Assembly: GCF_011762045.1 (NCBI RefSeq)
Contig: NZ_JAASQS010000008.1
Location: 270,154-334,153, forward strand
From: Rhizomicrobium electricum
GTDB lineage: Bacteria > Pseudomonadota > Alphaproteobacteria > Micropepsales > Micropepsaceae
Direction of reading: 5' to 3'
DNA length: 64,000 nt
Shown piece by piece: positions 26,616-38,641 of the stretch (positions within the stretch are counted from its first letter, which is position 1; every line of letters starts with the position of its first letter). The position numbers and the translations under genes were made by a program. Below the pieces are notes generated by a model. That model was not told the origin of the DNA. It saw nothing but the letters and a program-made list of their open reading frames with translations, and ran no database searches.

Positions 26616-26764
26616 GCACTGCGCGGCGGGGTTGGCGCCGCGCAATCAAAACGCCGTCCATTGGAAATGCCGCGGCATTTTCTCGCCGAGGTGGAGCGCG
26701 TTTCATCATACAATATTGGTAAGCGCTGTCGTATAAGGGGCTCCGGTCACCAACGGGGTCCCCG

Positions 26765-27883
26765 ATGAAACGCGCCGCCTGTTTTGTCCTCGCCGCCTCC
26801 GCGCTCACCACAGCCGCTTTCGCCGATGCGGCGCTGCCGCTTTATATCGGCGGCCGCGCGGTGCCGAAAATCGTGAAGGTGGAAAGCGGAAGCTGGTTCT
26901 CCCCCGATACCGAGGCGACCACCTACACCTATCAATGGCCGGGCGTGTATTTCGAAGCCGCCTTTACCGGCGACCGCGTTGCCGTCAAGGTCGATGACAC
27001 CGAGAACAATCTCTATGTCTGGATCGACGGCGTTCACAGGCTGACGCTGACCCGTCCGGGCAAGACGACGGTGGCGCTGAAGGATCTCGGGGCGGGGCGC
27101 CACGTCGTGCGCCTCGAAAAGGCAAGCGAGACGCAAGGCACCACCGGCCGCTTCGAAGGTTTCACCGTGCCGGAAAAGGCCGACGTGCTGCCGGCGCCGA
27201 CATACACGCGCGCCATCGAGTTCATCGGCGATTCCTATACCGTCGGCTACGGCAACCAGAGCCGCGGCCAGACCTGCACCACCGACGACGTGCGCGATAC
27301 CACCGATACGTCGCGCGCCTGGGGCCCGGCGGTCGCCAAGCATTTCAACGCCGCCTATCGCATCAACGCCTTCTCCGGCCGCGGTATCGTGCGCAACTAC
27401 AACGGCATCGCGGCGGGCGATACGCTGCCGTATCTCTACAAATTCGCGCTGTTCGACCATTCGGTGGCCGCCGACGATGTCGGCTGGACGCCCGATGTGG
27501 TGATCGTCGGTCTCGGCACCAACGATTTCTCGACCCCGCTGAATCCCGGCGAGAAATGGGCGACGCGCGACGCGCTGCACGCCGATTACGTCCGCACCTA
27601 TGCCGATTTCGTCAAATCGCTCCGCGCCAAGTATCCGAACGCCCACATCGTCATGATGGCGCCGGACAACAATGCCAACGAAACCGCGAACAACATGAAG
27701 GCGGCGGCGGCGCTGGCGCAATCGGAAGGTGTGGCCGATCTCGAAACGGTGATCTTCACCGGCCTCGACTGGATGGCTTGCCATTATCATCCCTCGCTCA
27801 AGGACGAGGATATCCTGTCGAAACTGGTGATCGAGCGCCTCAACCAGCTGCCCAAATTCGCGCCGGCCGTGGCGGCCCAGTAA
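26765..27883 (+). CDS. Secreted SGNH/GDSL esterase, CE2 acetyl-esterase-like
   Basis: The 372-residue product has a Sec signal peptide (CFVLAASALTTAAFADA), a beta-sandwich N-terminal domain (residues about 25-140) and an SGNH hydrolase domain. The nucleophile block is FIGDSYTVGYGNQ (Ser157), the Gly block includes INAFSGRGIVRN, the Asn block is GLGTNDFS, and the His block is CHYHPSLKDEDILS. This jelly-roll plus SGNH order is that of carbohydrate esterase family 2, which removes acetyl groups from plant polysaccharides or xylo-oligosaccharides. It precedes a symporter gene by 70 bases. A shared role in using acetylated sugars is an inference. Confidence 0.85.
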   Translation: MKRAACFVLAASALTTAAFADAALPLYIGGRAVPKIVKVESGSWFSPDTEATTYTYQWPGVYFEAAFTGDRVAVKVDDTENNLYVWIDGVHRLTLTRPGKTTVALKDLGAGRHVVRLEKASETQGTTGRFEGFTVPEKADVLPAPTYTRAIEFIGDSYTVGYGNQSRGQTCTTDDVRDTTDTSRAWGPAVAKHFNAAYRINAFSGRGIVRNYNGIAAGDTLPYLYKFALFDHSVAADDVGWTPDVVIVGLGTNDFSTPLNPGEKWATRDALHADYVRTYADFVKSLRAKYPNAHIVMMAPDNNANETANNMKAAAALAQSEGVADLETVIFTGLDWMACHYHPSLKDEDILSKLVIERLNQLPKFAPAVAAQ

Positions 27884-27953
27884 CGCGCGGCAATCCTGAC
27901 GCTGTAGCGCCGTAAGCCGGGGGTGTAACGCCTTCCGGCGAAGGGCTGCCGCC

Positions 27954-29339
27954 GTGTTCACGCTTTCTGTCGGTCATTTGCTCGGATTGTTCGCGACGCT
28001 CGCCGCGTTCGTGGCGCTGGCCGTGCATGCGGCGCGCAAAGTCGGATCGGCGGAAGGCTTCTCGCTGTCGGGGCGGCGCGCCGGTCCCACCATGATCGCC
28101 GGCTCCATCGCCGGAACCTCGGTGGCGGGCGCCTCCACCATCGGCACCGCCCAGATGGCGTTTTCCTACGGCATCACGGCGTGGTGGTTCACCCTCGGCG
28201 TCGGCATCGCGCTGATCCTGATGGCGTGCTTTTACGCCAAGCCGTTGCGCGCCTCCGGCCTCGAAACTCTGCCGCAATATCTCACCCGCCATTACGGCCG
28301 CGCGGCGGGACTGATCGCCAGTGCGGTGTCGTCGACCGGTATCCTGTTCAGCGCGGTGGCGAGCGCGATCTCCGGTATTGCGCTTATCGGCGTGCTGTTC
28401 GGGCTGGTGCCGTGGCAGGCGGGCGCGATCATCGCCGCCCTGGTGATCGGCACGGTGTTCTTCGGCGGCCTCAAAGGTGCGGGGCTTGCCGGACTATTGA
28501 AGATGGCGGCGATCGGACTGGCGCTCGCGGTGGCGGGAGTTGCGGCGGCGATTGCGCTTGCCCGCGTGCCGGATTTCTCGACGGTGTTTCCGTTCGATCC
28601 CTGGTTCGATCCGTTTGCGCACGGGGTATCCCAGACCATCGCCGATTTCGTCGCGCTGCTGGTCGGCATGATCTGCACCCAGACCTATATCCAGGCGATG
28701 TTCTCCGCCGTCGACACCAGGACCGCGGCGCGCGGCACGCTGGTGGCGGGGCTTTTGAGCATTCCGGTCGGATTGCCGTGCGTGGCGATCGGCATGGCGA
28801 TGCATGCGGCCCATCCCGATATGGCGGCGATCTATGCCTTGCCGGTATTTCTGGTTACCGAAGTTCCGCCGGTGATCGGCGGCATCGGGCTCGCCGGAAT
28901 CCTGTTTTCGGTGGTGGGTTCGATCTCGGGGCTGGCGCTCGGCATCGGCACCATGATCGCCGGCGATTTCGGCCGCGGCCTGTTGAAAATTCGCGACGGG
29001 CGGGCGCTGTTGTGGCTCAACCGTTTCGCCGTGCTGGCGGTGACGGCGCTGGCCTTCGCGATCGCGCTCGCCAATGCCGGATCGCAGGTGCTGGCATGGA
29101 ACTATCTCTCGATGGCGCTGCGCGGCGCCGGCGTGTTCCTGCCGATGGCGCTCGCCGTGTTCCGGCCGGGCCACCTGAACGGACGCAGGGCCGCCGTCTC
29201 GATGGCGCTGGCGACGCTGGCGGCGGTGTGCGGACGGTTCGTCTTCCATCTGCCGCTGCATCCCTTGTTCGTCGGGCTGGCGGTCAGCGCGGTGGTGATC
29301 GGCGCGGGGCTGCGGCGCGCGCGCTTACGGCAGGCGTGA
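27954..29339 (+). CDS. Sodium:solute symporter family transporter
   Basis: The 461-residue product has about thirteen hydrophobic segments and family features of the SSS transporters: an N-terminal helix (VGHLLGLFATLAAFVALAVH), then FSLSGRRAGPTMIAGSIAGTSVAGASTIG, then ACFYAKPLRASGLETLPQYLTRHYGR, and a later PVFLVTEVPPVIGGIGLAGILFSVV block. The start is GTG 27954. The substrate cannot be read from sequence. It follows a CE2-like esterase and converges with the CorC-like gene, overlapping it by 15 bases at the 3' ends. Confidence 0.85.
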   Translation: MFTLSVGHLLGLFATLAAFVALAVHAARKVGSAEGFSLSGRRAGPTMIAGSIAGTSVAGASTIGTAQMAFSYGITAWWFTLGVGIALILMACFYAKPLRASGLETLPQYLTRHYGRAAGLIASAVSSTGILFSAVASAISGIALIGVLFGLVPWQAGAIIAALVIGTVFFGGLKGAGLAGLLKMAAIGLALAVAGVAAAIALARVPDFSTVFPFDPWFDPFAHGVSQTIADFVALLVGMICTQTYIQAMFSAVDTRTAARGTLVAGLLSIPVGLPCVAIGMAMHAAHPDMAAIYALPVFLVTEVPPVIGGIGLAGILFSVVGSISGLALGIGTMIAGDFGRGLLKIRDGRALLWLNRFAVLAVTALAFAIALANAGSQVLAWNYLSMALRGAGVFLPMALAVFRPGHLNGRRAAVSMALATLAAVCGRFVFHLPLHPLFVGLAVSAVVIGAGLRRARLRQA

Positions 29340-30599
29340 CGCCAGCACCTTGTCGATGCGGCGCCCGTCCATGTCGACGATTTCGAAACGCCAGCCTTGC
29401 GACACGAACACTTCGCCGGTTGTGGGCAGATGGCGCGCCAGCGACAGCACGAAGCCGGCCGCGGTCTGGTAGTCGCGATGCGCGGGCAGCGGAAAGCCGA
29501 CGATGTCGGCCATCTCGTCGACATTGAGATCGCCTGCGATCAGCCACGAGCCGTCCTCGCGCCGCACCGCGCCGTCGTCGCCCGATGGTCCGCCGTGACT
29601 GCCGGCGATGGCTTCCATGATGTTGGCGGGCGTGACCACGCCTTCGAAATGGCCGTATTCGTCGTGCACCAGCGCCATCGGTACCGCCGCGGTGCGCAGG
29701 AGCGCGAGAACGTCGAGCGCATCGGCCTGATCGTAGACCACCGGTGCGGGCCGGATGAGTTTTCCCATCTCGAACGGCTTGCCGCTGAGATAGGCCGCGA
29801 GCAGTTCGTGAATACGGATCACGCCGGACAATTCGTCGATGCCGGGACCGGCGGGAAGACGCGTGAACGGCGTCGAGACCGCGAGGCGGCGCACTTCCTC
29901 CGGCGGCATGCCGGTGTCGATCCAGGCCACGTCCGTGCGCGGGGTCATCACGCCGCGCGCCTGACGGTCGCCGAGCCGCATCACGCCGGAAATCATCCGC
30001 CGCTCGTCGGCTTCGAGCACGCCCGCGCTTTCGGCTTCGGCAATCAGGGCTTTGATCTCGTCGTCGGTTGGGCCTTCGCGTTTGGTCCGGCGTTGTCCCA
30101 TCAGGCGCAACACCAGCGCACCCGACATATCGAGCAGGGAGACGAGGGGGCTCGCGATCTTCTGCAGTACGATCATGGCGGGCGCCACGCGGACCGCGAT
30201 GCGTTCGGGATCGGACAGCGCGATCTGCTTGGGCACCAGCTCGCCTGCGATCAGCGACAGATAGGTGATCCCGGCCACCACCGTGCCGACACCGAGCGCA
30301 TCGGCCGCCGCTTCGGGCAGCCCTTTCGCCATCAGCCAGGCGGTGAGCTTGAGGCCCAGCGTGGCGCCGGAAAATGCGCCCGACAACACGCCTACCAGGG
30401 TGATGCCGATCTGCACGGTGGAAAGGAACCGTCCCGGATTGTCGGCAAGTTCGAGGGCGCGGCGCGAGCCGGCAATGCGGCGGTCGGCGAAACTCTTCAG
30501 CTTGGTGCGGCGCGAGGAAACGATGGCCAGTTCCGACATCGCCAGGACGCCGTTGAGGACGATCAGGAAAGCGACGACGGCCAGTTCGAGAATAAGCAT
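29325..30599 (-). CDS. CorC/HlyC-type membrane protein with CNNM and CBS domains
   Basis: The 424-residue product has an N-terminal CNNM (DUF21) membrane domain with four hydrophobic helices (LILELAVVAFLIVLNGVLAMSELAIV near the start, IAGELVPKQIAL in a conserved loop). A paired CBS region follows (VMTPRTDVAWID, VPMALVHDEYGHFEGVVTPANIMEAI), and the C-terminal transporter-associated domain has the typical LNVDEMADIVGFPLP. Members of this family are linked to Mg/Co efflux or membrane homeostasis; the older name hemolysin is misleading. The ATG at 30599 places the first membrane helix at the N-terminus; an upstream in-frame start would add 57 Arg-rich residues. Confidence 0.88.
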   Translation of the reverse strand: MLILELAVVAFLIVLNGVLAMSELAIVSSRRTKLKSFADRRIAGSRRALELADNPGRFLSTVQIGITLVGVLSGAFSGATLGLKLTAWLMAKGLPEAAADALGVGTVVAGITYLSLIAGELVPKQIALSDPERIAVRVAPAMIVLQKIASPLVSLLDMSGALVLRLMGQRRTKREGPTDDEIKALIAEAESAGVLEADERRMISGVMRLGDRQARGVMTPRTDVAWIDTGMPPEEVRRLAVSTPFTRLPAGPGIDELSGVIRIHELLAAYLSGKPFEMGKLIRPAPVVYDQADALDVLALLRTAAVPMALVHDEYGHFEGVVTPANIMEAIAGSHGGPSGDDGAVRREDGSWLIAGDLNVDEMADIVGFPLPAHRDYQTAAGFVLSLARHLPTTGEVFVSQGWRFEIVDMDGRRIDKVLASRLP

Positions 30600-30631
30600 G
30601 CCGCCATTATGGCATTGCCAAGCAAAAGCAT

Positions 30632-31311
<680 letters not shown>

Positions 31312-31315
<4 letters not shown>

Positions 31316-33972
31316 GGCGTTTCGACCGGTAAGGTGATGATGAAGACCGCGCCGCTGCGGTCCTCGCGATTGGCCGCCGTCAGCGTGCCGCCCATGGCTT
31401 CCACGAAACCGCGGGCAATGGCAAGCCCCAGGCCGGTGGAGGCGCGCTTTCGGTCGGCCGCCAGCACGCGATAGAACTTGTCGAAGATGCGCTCGAGGTC
31501 GGCGGGCGGAATGCCGGGGCCTTCGTCGGCGATTTCGAGGCGCAAGGCTCCGCCGTCGCGCCGCACCGTGAGACGGACCGTGGTGCCTTCGGGCGCGTAT
31601 TTGCCGGCATTGTCGAGCACGTTGAACAGAACCTGCTCGAACAGCACCGGATCGAGTTTCACCAGCGGCAGATCGGGCTCGACGACGAGCGTCAGCTTGT
31701 GACCGGCGAGGATGCGGTTCGCGCGCGCCGCGGCGCTGCCGGCGACGTCGCCGATGTCGGTGAGTTCCAGACGCGGCGCCAGCGCGCCCGATTCCAGCCG
31801 CGTCATGTCGAGCAGATTGGCGATGAAGCGGTTGAGCCGCTGGCCTTCCTCTTCGATGGTGGTGATGAGCTCGCGATGGCTTGCCGGATCGAGCGCGCCT
31901 TCGAGATCCTTGAGGCTGGAGGCGGCGCCGAGGATCACCGACAACGGCGTCCTGAGATCGTGGCTGATCGAGGTCAGCAGCGCCGCGCGCAGCTTTTCGG
32001 TTTCGGCGGCGAGGCGGCTTTTCTCGATGTCGACGGCAAGCAGCACGCGCTCGATGGCCAATGCCGCCTGATCGGCGAGGGCATCGAAGAGGCGGCGCTG
32101 ATCGGGCGTGAGGATCGGTCCCGGCTTGTCGCAGTCGAGCCCGATCACGCCGATGGCGCCGCGCCCGGTGCGGATCGGCAGATAAAGCCGGTTGGCGCCG
32201 GGCAGCGAATCCGCGCCGCGTCCGGCCGGCGTCGCATGCTCCCACACCCAATTGGCGGCGGCGACTTCGGACTCGTCGAGCACGTCCTCGGGCGGATAGC
32301 CCGCGCGCACGGTGAGAAGCCCGTTCTCCGGCAACAGGATCACCACGCGCACTTTCAGCATCTGCGCGATCTGGAACGAGGTCGCCCACAACAGATCGTC
32401 GAGCGCATAGACGCCCGCGAGTTTCTTGGAGAACTGGTACAAGCTTTCGGTCACCGTCGCCCGTTCGCGCGCCACCAGCGCCTGCGCCCGCACCCGCGCC
32501 GTCAGATTGCTGGCGATGGCCGCGACGATGCCGAACGTCACCAGCACCACGATGTTTTCGGGATCGGCGATGGTGAAGGTGTGGACCGGCGGCAGGAAGA
32601 AGAAGTTGAACGCCAACACCGCGACCGCGCACGAAACCAGCGACGGCCACAGCCCGTATTGCACCGCGCTCGCCAGCACCGCGAGCAGGAACACGAGGCC
32701 GACATTGGTAATGCCGAAATAGCGTTTCAGCACGAAACCGGCGGCGAGCGCGGCGGCGGTGTAGACGAGGCTGACGGCATAGGCGCGGCGGTCGATGCGC
32801 GGAGACGTGCGGCGCGCCTCGCGGCCGCGCAAGGCGGCGGTGAGCTGTTCGGGCACGACATGCACGCTGACCCCGCCGGCGCGGCGGATGATCTCGAACG
32901 TGGTCGAGCGGCGCAGCAACGTTTCCCACCAGGTGCGCCGCGTGGTCGAGGTGACGATGTGGGTGAAATTGTTGGCGCGGGCGTAATCGACAATGCCGTC
33001 GGCGACGTTGGCGGCGGGAATGGTCACCGTCTGGCCGCCGAGCCGCACCGCCACGCGCAACGCCTCGGCGATGCGGTCGCGTTCTTCCTCGGTGAAATTG
33101 CGGGCCGACGGCGTTTCGACATACGCGGCGGTCCAGGCGGCATGGAGGCGGTCGGCCAAGCGCCGTCCGTAGCGCACCAGCGCCACGCCGCCCGGCCGCT
33201 CGTTGACCCGCACCAGCACGCGTTCGCTTGCCTCCCACGGACCGGAGATGGCATGCGCCCGCATGTAATTGACCATCTGGTCGTCGACCCGCTGGGCGGT
33301 GCGGCGCAAGGCGATCTCACGCAGGGCGGTGAGGTTGCCGGGCACGAAATAGTTCTGCGCTGCGCGTTCGGCGGTGTCGGGCAGATAGACTTTGCCGTCT
33401 TTCAACCGCTGGATCAGGTCTTCCGGCGTGAGGTCGACGAGTTCGACATCGTTGGCGCGGTCGAGCACCGAATCCGGCACCGTTTCCGCCACCCGCACCT
33501 TGGTGATGCGCGCCACCACATCGTTGAGGCTTTCGATGTGCTGGACGTTGAGCGTGGTGTAGACGTCGATCCCCGCCGCCAGGATTTCCTCGACATCCTG
33601 ATAGCGTTTGGGATGACGGCTGCCGTCGACATTGGTGTGGGCAAGCTCGTCCACCAGCACCAGCCGGGGTTTGCGGGCGAGAATGGCGTCGAGGTCCATC
33701 TCCGCGAGCGTGTGGCCCTTGTAGGGCATACTGCGCTTGGCAATGGCCTCGATGCCGCGCGTCAGCCGGTCGGTTTCGGCGCGGCCGTGCGTCTCCACCA
33801 CGCCGATGACGACATCGGTGCCCTCGGCCTTGCGCCGGCGCGCCTGGGACAGCATCTCGTAGGTCTTGCCGACGCCCGGCGCGAAGCCGAGAAAGACCTT
33901 GAGGCGGCCATGGCTGCTGTCGCCCGCATCGGCAAGCAGGGCTTCCGGCGACGGGCGTGGAGAGTCACTCAT
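31312..33972 (-). CDS. kdpD: KdpD potassium sensor histidine kinase
   Basis: KdpD senses low K+ or turgor and controls KdpE. The 886-residue product has the full domain set: N-terminal KdpD domain with Walker A (FLGFAPGVGKTYEML, near residue 30) and a Walker-B-like LVLVDELAHTNVDGSRHPKR. A Usp-like domain follows, then four membrane helices (DUF4118, residues about 400-500), a GAF domain and a kinase core with H box LTSISHDLRTPLSVILG, N box and G2 (STGLGLAIARGFVEAMGG). Length is normal. It follows kdpC by nine bases. Confidence 0.97.
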
Positions 33973-33981
33973 GAGGCCATA

Positions 33982-34548
33982 TTAGCGGGCCATCGCATCC
34001 AGCGCGAGGTTGAGCTTCAAGACATTGACGTGCGGTTCGCCGATGAGACCCCAGGGGCGATCCACCGTCTGGCGTTCGACCAGTGCGCGCAGGCGGGCCG
34101 GATCGATCCCGCGGGCCTTGGCGATGCGCGGCACCTGGAACTGTGCCGCTGCCGGGGTGATGTCGGGATCAAGCCCGCTCGCGGATGTTGTGACAAGGTC
34201 GACCGGGACGGGCGTTCCGGGGTTTTCGGTGCGGCGCTTGGCGGTATCGGCCGCGACCCGGTCGATCAGCTTCTTCGATGTCGGCCCGAGATTGGAACCG
34301 CCGGAACTGGCCGCGTCATAACCGGCTCCCGCCGCGGAAGGCCGGCCGTAGAAATAGCGCGGATTGGAAAAATTCTGGCCGATCAGTTCGGAGCCGATCA
34401 CGCGGCCGTTCTTTTCGATCAGACTGCCCGCCGCCTGACGCGGAAAAATGGCCTGGCCGATGCCGGTGACGGCGAGGGGATAAAGCACGCCGGTGACGAG
34501 CGTGAGAAGCGCCAGCATCACAAGGGCAGGGCGGAAATAGTCTTTCAT
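33982..34548 (-). CDS. kdpC: KdpC subunit of the K+-transporting ATPase
   Basis: KdpC stabilises the KdpFABC complex and helps K+ binding. The 188-residue product has one N-terminal membrane helix ([24 protein letters not shown]), then family motifs [45 protein letters not shown], and the C-terminal [23 protein letters not shown] and [17 protein letters not shown] 34548 is chosen because the family N-terminus begins there; an upstream in-frame start would add 13 residues. Unusually, about 250 bases separate it from kdpB. Confidence 0.96.
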   Translation of the reverse strand: MKDYFRPALVMLALLTLVTGVLYPLAVTGIGQAIFPRQAAGSLIEKNGRVIGSELIGQNFSNPRYFYGRPSAAGAGYDAASSGGSNLGPTSKKLIDRVAADTAKRRTENPGTPVPVDLVTTSASGLDPDITPAAAQFQVPRIAKARGIDPARLRALVERQTVDRPWGLIGEPHVNVLKLNLALDAMAR

Positions 34549-34589
34549 GGCAGCACCAGAAGGTTGGCTAGTTGCAATATTCAGCACAG

Positions 34590-34768
34590 TGTCATCCCCG
34601 GCCGAAGCCGCGCCGCGGCGAAGGGGACCCAGGTGTTGAAATCGACGGGATGATAAAGCGGATGCCCAGCGTTCTTGCTGGTTTGCGAAGATCGTCGTGG
34701 TTTATGCACCTGGGTCCCCTTCCCCTCACATTCCTCGCTTCGCTCGGATTGCTCGGCCGGGGATGACA
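34590..34768. repeat. Palindromic intergenic repeat, family A copy 2, inside the kdp operon
   Basis: The outer arms TGTCATCCCCGGCCGA (34590-34605) and its exact reverse complement (34753-34768) are identical to those at 25722-26040. The inner arms GAAGGGGACCCAGGTG (34620-34635) pair with 34707-34722. The loop is about 70 bases. It sits between kdpB and kdpC, two genes that are normally almost touching. Confidence 0.9.
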
Positions 34769-34797
34769 GTTTTTGGGTTTTGAGCATCGCGGCTCTC

Positions 34798-36807
34798 CTA
34801 CACCAGTCCTATCGCGGTAATGGCGACATCGATCAGCTTGATGCCGAGGAACGGCACCACGACGCCACCGAGGCCGTAGAGAAAGAGGTTGCGCGTCAAC
34901 AGCGCGGCGGCCCCGATGGGGCGGTATGTGACGCCTTTCAGCGCCAGCGGGATCAACGCGATGATGATGAGGGCGTTGAAGATGATCGCCGACAGGATGG
35001 CACTCTCGGGCGAATGCAGGCCCATTACGTTCAGAGCCTGAAGTTGTGGATAGAAAGCGAGAAACATTGCCGGGATGATGGCGAAATACTTGGCGACGTC
35101 ATTGGCGATGGAAAACGTCGTCAGCGCACCGCGCGTCATCAAGAGTTGCTTGCCGATCTCCACGATCTCGATGAGTTTGGTCGGATCGCTGTCGAGATCG
35201 ACCATGTTGCCGGCCTCGCGTGCCGCCATGGTGCCGGTGTTCATCGCCACGCCGACATCGGCCTGCGCCAGCGCGGGCGCGTCGTTGGTGCCGTCGCCGC
35301 ACATCGCCACCAGCTTGCCTTTGGCTTGTTCGTCGCGGATGAGTTTCAGTTTGGTCTCGGGGGTTGCCTGCGCGAGAAAATCGTCGACGCCGGATTCGGC
35401 GGCAATGGCGGCGGCGGTCAGCGGATTGTCGCCGGTGATCATCACCGTGCGGATGCCCATCTGGCGCAGCGCTGCAAAGCGCTCGCGGATGCCGCCTTTG
35501 ACGATGTCCTTCAGGTGAATGACGCCGAGAAGAATGCCATCACGCGCCACCGCCAGCGGCGTGCCGCCTTGCTTGGCGATGGTATCGGCAATGGATTTCA
35601 GCGCGTCGGCATCGGCCGCGGGCCCCGCCCAGGCAAGCACCGCATCGACCGCGCCTTTGCGGATGGTAATGCCGTCGAGGTCGATGCCGGACAGCCGCGT
35701 CTGGGCGGAGAAGGGTACGAAATGCGCATGCCCGACATCGCGGCCGCGGATGCCGTATTTCTCCTTGGCGAGCACGACGATGGAACGGCCTTCCGGCGTT
35801 TCGTCGGAGATCGAGGCAAGCTGCGCCGCATCGGCGAGATCGCGTTCATCGACCCCCGGCAGCGGCAGGAACGCCGTCGCCTGGCGGTTGCCGAGCGTGA
35901 TGGTGCCGGTCTTGTCGAGCAGAAGCGTATCGACATCGCCTGCCGCTTCCACGGCGCGTCCCGACATCGCGAGCACATTGAAGCGCACCAGCCGGTCCAT
36001 GCCGGCAATGCCGATGGCCGACAGCAGCGCGCCGATGGTGGTGGGGATGAGGGTGACGAACAGCGCCACCAGCACCAGCACGGAGATGCGTCCGCCGGCG
36101 TACGCCGCGAAAGCCGGGATCGTGGCGACCGCGAACACGAAAATCAGCGTCAGACCCGCCAGCAGGATGTTGAGGGCAATCTCGTTCGGCGTCTTCTGCC
36201 GTTCGGCGCCTTCGACCAGGGCGATCATGCGGTCGAGAAAGGTCGAGCCCTGCGTCGCGGTGATCCTCACCACGATGGTATCGGACAGGACGCGGGTGCC
36301 GCCGGTCACGGCGGAGCGGTCGCCGCCGGATTCGCGGATCACGGGCGCGCTTTCGCCGGTGATGGCGCTCTCGTCGACCGAGGCGACACCTTCCACCACT
36401 TCACCATCGGAAGGGATCAGCTCGCCGGTTTCGACCAGCACCAGATCGCCGCGTTCCAACTCCCAGGCGGGAACCTTGCGCCACAGCTTCAGTTTCTGAT
36501 CGGCGAGCTTCTTTGCCGTCATGTCGACTTTGGTGGCGCGAAGAGAGGCGGCGCGCGCCTTGCCGCGGCCTTCCGCCAAGGCCTCGGCGAAGTTGGCGAA
36601 CAGCACCGTGAACCAGAGCCAGAGATTGATCTGCAGCGCGAAGCCGAAGCTGCCGCGGCCGAGCGCGATATCGCGGACGAACAGGATGGTGGTGAGCGCG
36701 GCGACGATCTCGACCACGAACATCACCGGGTTCTTCACCATTGCGCGCGGATGGAGCTTCTTGATCGCACCGAAAGCGGCGTCGCGGATGACATGGGAGG
36801 TTTTCAT
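34798..36807 (-). CDS. kdpB: KdpB ATPase subunit of the K+-transporting complex
   Basis: KdpB is the P-type ATPase subunit that drives K+ uptake through KdpA. The 669-residue product shows the actuator TGES motif (residues 150-153), the phosphorylation motif [10 protein letters not shown] (Asp298), the hinge and nucleotide region ([16 protein letters not shown], then [12 protein letters not shown]) and the [23 protein letters not shown]-domain motif. Seven membrane helices are expected; the last pair is around [15 protein letters not shown]. It follows kdpA by nine bases. The start is consistent with the family. Confidence 0.97.
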   Translation of the reverse strand: MKTSHVIRDAAFGAIKKLHPRAMVKNPVMFVVEIVAALTTILFVRDIALGRGSFGFALQINLWLWFTVLFANFAEALAEGRGKARAASLRATKVDMTAKKLADQKLKLWRKVPAWELERGDLVLVETGELIPSDGEVVEGVASVDESAITGESAPVIRESGGDRSAVTGGTRVLSDTIVVRITATQGSTFLDRMIALVEGAERQKTPNEIALNILLAGLTLIFVFAVATIPAFAAYAGGRISVLVLVALFVTLIPTTIGALLSAIGIAGMDRLVRFNVLAMSGRAVEAAGDVDTLLLDKTGTITLGNRQATAFLPLPGVDERDLADAAQLASISDETPEGRSIVVLAKEKYGIRGRDVGHAHFVPFSAQTRLSGIDLDGITIRKGAVDAVLAWAGPAADADALKSIADTIAKQGGTPLAVARDGILLGVIHLKDIVKGGIRERFAALRQMGIRTVMITGDNPLTAAAIAAESGVDDFLAQATPETKLKLIRDEQAKGKLVAMCGDGTNDAPALAQADVGVAMNTGTMAAREAGNMVDLDSDPTKLIEIVEIGKQLLMTRGALTTFSIANDVAKYFAIIPAMFLAFYPQLQALNVMGLHSPESAILSAIIFNALIIIALIPLALKGVTYRPIGAAALLTRNLFLYGLGGVVVPFLGIKLIDVAITAIGLV

Positions 36808-36816
36808 GGCTGTGTC

Positions 36817-38544
36817 TCAGTAAAGGGCGCCGGCATGCATCGCGAAATGCTCCGCGAGCGGCCCGAGCGCCAAAGCCGGGAAGAAAGTGAGGCCGCCGAC
36901 GATCAGGACGACGCCCGTCAAAAGGCCGACAAACAAGGGACCGGTGGTGGGGAAGGTGCCTTCCGACGCGGGTACGATTTTCTTCGCCGCCAGCGAACCG
37001 GCGACCGCCAGCATCGGCACGATCCAGAGGAAGCGTCCCAGCAGCATCGCGACCGCGAGGGTCAGATTGTAGAATGTCGTGTTGGCGGTAAGACCCGCAA
37101 ACGCGCTGCCGTTGTTGCCGGCCGCCGACGAGAAGGCATAGAGGATCTCGGAAAAGCCGTGCGGACCGGCATTGTTCAATCCGGCGAGGCCTGCGGGCGT
37201 CACCGAGGCGATCGCGGCGGGTATCAGCGTCGCCAGCGGCGTGACCAGAATGGCGAGGATCGCCATCTTGACCTCGCGCGCCTCCAGCTTCTTGCCGAGA
37301 TATTCCGGCGTGCGCCCGACCATCAGCCCGGCGACGAACATCGCCAGGATCGCGAACAGGAGCATGCCGTACAGTCCCGATCCGACGCCGCCGAACACGA
37401 TCTCGCCGAGTTCTATGTTGAACATCGGAACGAGGCCGCCGAGCGGGGTGAAGCTGTCGTGCATCGCATTGACCGAGCCGTTGGAGGCGTCGGTGGTGGC
37501 GACGGCCCATAACGTCGAATTGACGATACCGAACCGCACCTCCTTGCCTTCCATGTTGCCGCCCGCCTGCTGCGCATTCGGCGTCTGGTCGACATGCAGC
37601 GCGGCGAGTTTCACGCTCGGCTGATATTCGGCAACGCTGCAGACCGCCTGCCCGCCGAGCCAGAGAAGACCCATGACGGCGAAGATGGCCCAGCCTTGGC
37701 GGGTGTTTCCGACCATCCGGCCGAAGGTGTGGGTCAGCGCCGCGCTGATCGCGAGGATCGACCACAGTTCGATGAAATTGGTGATCGCGGTCGGGTTTTC
37801 GAACGGATGGGCGGAATTGGCATTGAAGAAGCCGCCGCCGTTGGTGCCGATCATCTTGATCGCCTCCTGCGAAGCGACCGGCCCCTGCGCGAGGGTCTGC
37901 TTAAGGCCTTCGAGCGTGGTCACGGCGGTGTAGGCGGAGAAATTCTGCGGCACGCCTTGTCCGATCAGCACCAGCGCCATGACGAGCGCCAGCGGCAACA
38001 GCACATAGAGCGTGGCGCGCACGAGATCGACCCAGAAATTGCCGACCGTCTTGGCGGACCGCCGCGCGAAGCCGCGGATGAGGGCGATGGCGAGCGCGAT
38101 GCCGGTCGCGGCGGAGACGAAATTGTGCATCGTCAGCCCGACCATCTGGCTGAAATAGGACAGCGTCGTCTCGCCGGCGTAGCTCTGCCAGTTGGTGTTG
38201 GTGACGAAACTGACGGCGGTGTTGAAGGCAAGATCGGCCGGAACGTTCGGCAGTCCTTGCGGATTGAACGGCAAATACGCCTGCAGCCGGAGGATCGCGT
38301 ACAGCAACACCAGCCCGGCGACGCTGAATGCCAGCATGGCAAGCGCATAGGCGGTCCAGTGCTGCTCCGTAGACGGATTAAGACCCGCGGCGCGATAGAG
38401 GAGCCGCTCGACCGGCGCGAACACCGGCGAGAGGACGGTACGGCGTCCTTCGAATACGGCGGCCATATAGGCGCCGAGCGGCTTCACGGTCAGCGTCACC
38501 GCGGCCGCGAACAGGACGATCTGCAGAATGGCATTGGCGGTCAT
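36817..38544 (-). CDS. kdpA: KdpA potassium-binding channel subunit
   Basis: KdpA is the SKT-superfamily channel subunit that selects and translocates K+. The 575-residue product has about ten membrane helices and repeated selectivity-loop segments: [60 protein letters not shown], and [22 protein letters not shown]. Length matches the family. It is preceded two bases upstream by kdpF. Confidence 0.97.
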   Translation of the reverse strand: MTANAILQIVLFAAAVTLTVKPLGAYMAAVFEGRRTVLSPVFAPVERLLYRAAGLNPSTEQHWTAYALAMLAFSVAGLVLLYAILRLQAYLPFNPQGLPNVPADLAFNTAVSFVTNTNWQSYAGETTLSYFSQMVGLTMHNFVSAATGIALAIALIRGFARRSAKTVGNFWVDLVRATLYVLLPLALVMALVLIGQGVPQNFSAYTAVTTLEGLKQTLAQGPVASQEAIKMIGTNGGGFFNANSAHPFENPTAITNFIELWSILAISAALTHTFGRMVGNTRQGWAIFAVMGLLWLGGQAVCSVAEYQPSVKLAALHVDQTPNAQQAGGNMEGKEVRFGIVNSTLWAVATTDASNGSVNAMHDSFTPLGGLVPMFNIELGEIVFGGVGSGLYGMLLFAILAMFVAGLMVGRTPEYLGKKLEAREVKMAILAILVTPLATLIPAAIASVTPAGLAGLNNAGPHGFSEILYAFSSAAGNNGSAFAGLTANTTFYNLTLAVAMLLGRFLWIVPMLAVAGSLAAKKIVPASEGTFPTTGPLFVGLLTGVVLIVGGLTFFPALALGPLAEHFAMHAGALY

Positions 38545-38546
38545 GG

Positions 38547-38636
38547 TCAGAACTTTTCCGGACGCAGGAGCGCGATCAGAAGGTAAATGGCGATAGCGGC
38601 CGTCACGAGCGCGGCCAGCGCATAATCAAGGTCCAT
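38547..38636 (-). CDS. kdpF: KdpF small stabilising subunit
   Basis: KdpF is a single-helix peptide that stabilises KdpABC at the lipid interface. The 29-residue product reads [16 protein letters not shown] then [13 protein letters not shown], with the C-terminal LLRPEKF that is typical of KdpF. It lies two bases before the kdpA start. It is too short for routine gene calling but clear by position and ending. Confidence 0.93.
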   Translation of the reverse strand: MDLDYALAALVTAAIAIYLLIALLRPEKF

Positions 38637-38641
38637 CGCCG

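Noticed and set aside
31699..34653. A 984-codon open frame on the plus strand opposite kdpD and kdpC
   Set aside because: It is antisense to clear kdpD/kdpC coding sequence, its product is Arg/Gly/His-rich with no motif, and such shadows are expected in GC-rich DNA.
34675..37512. A 945-codon open frame opposite kdpB and kdpA
   Set aside because: It is a composition-driven antisense shadow of two certain genes and crosses their boundary.
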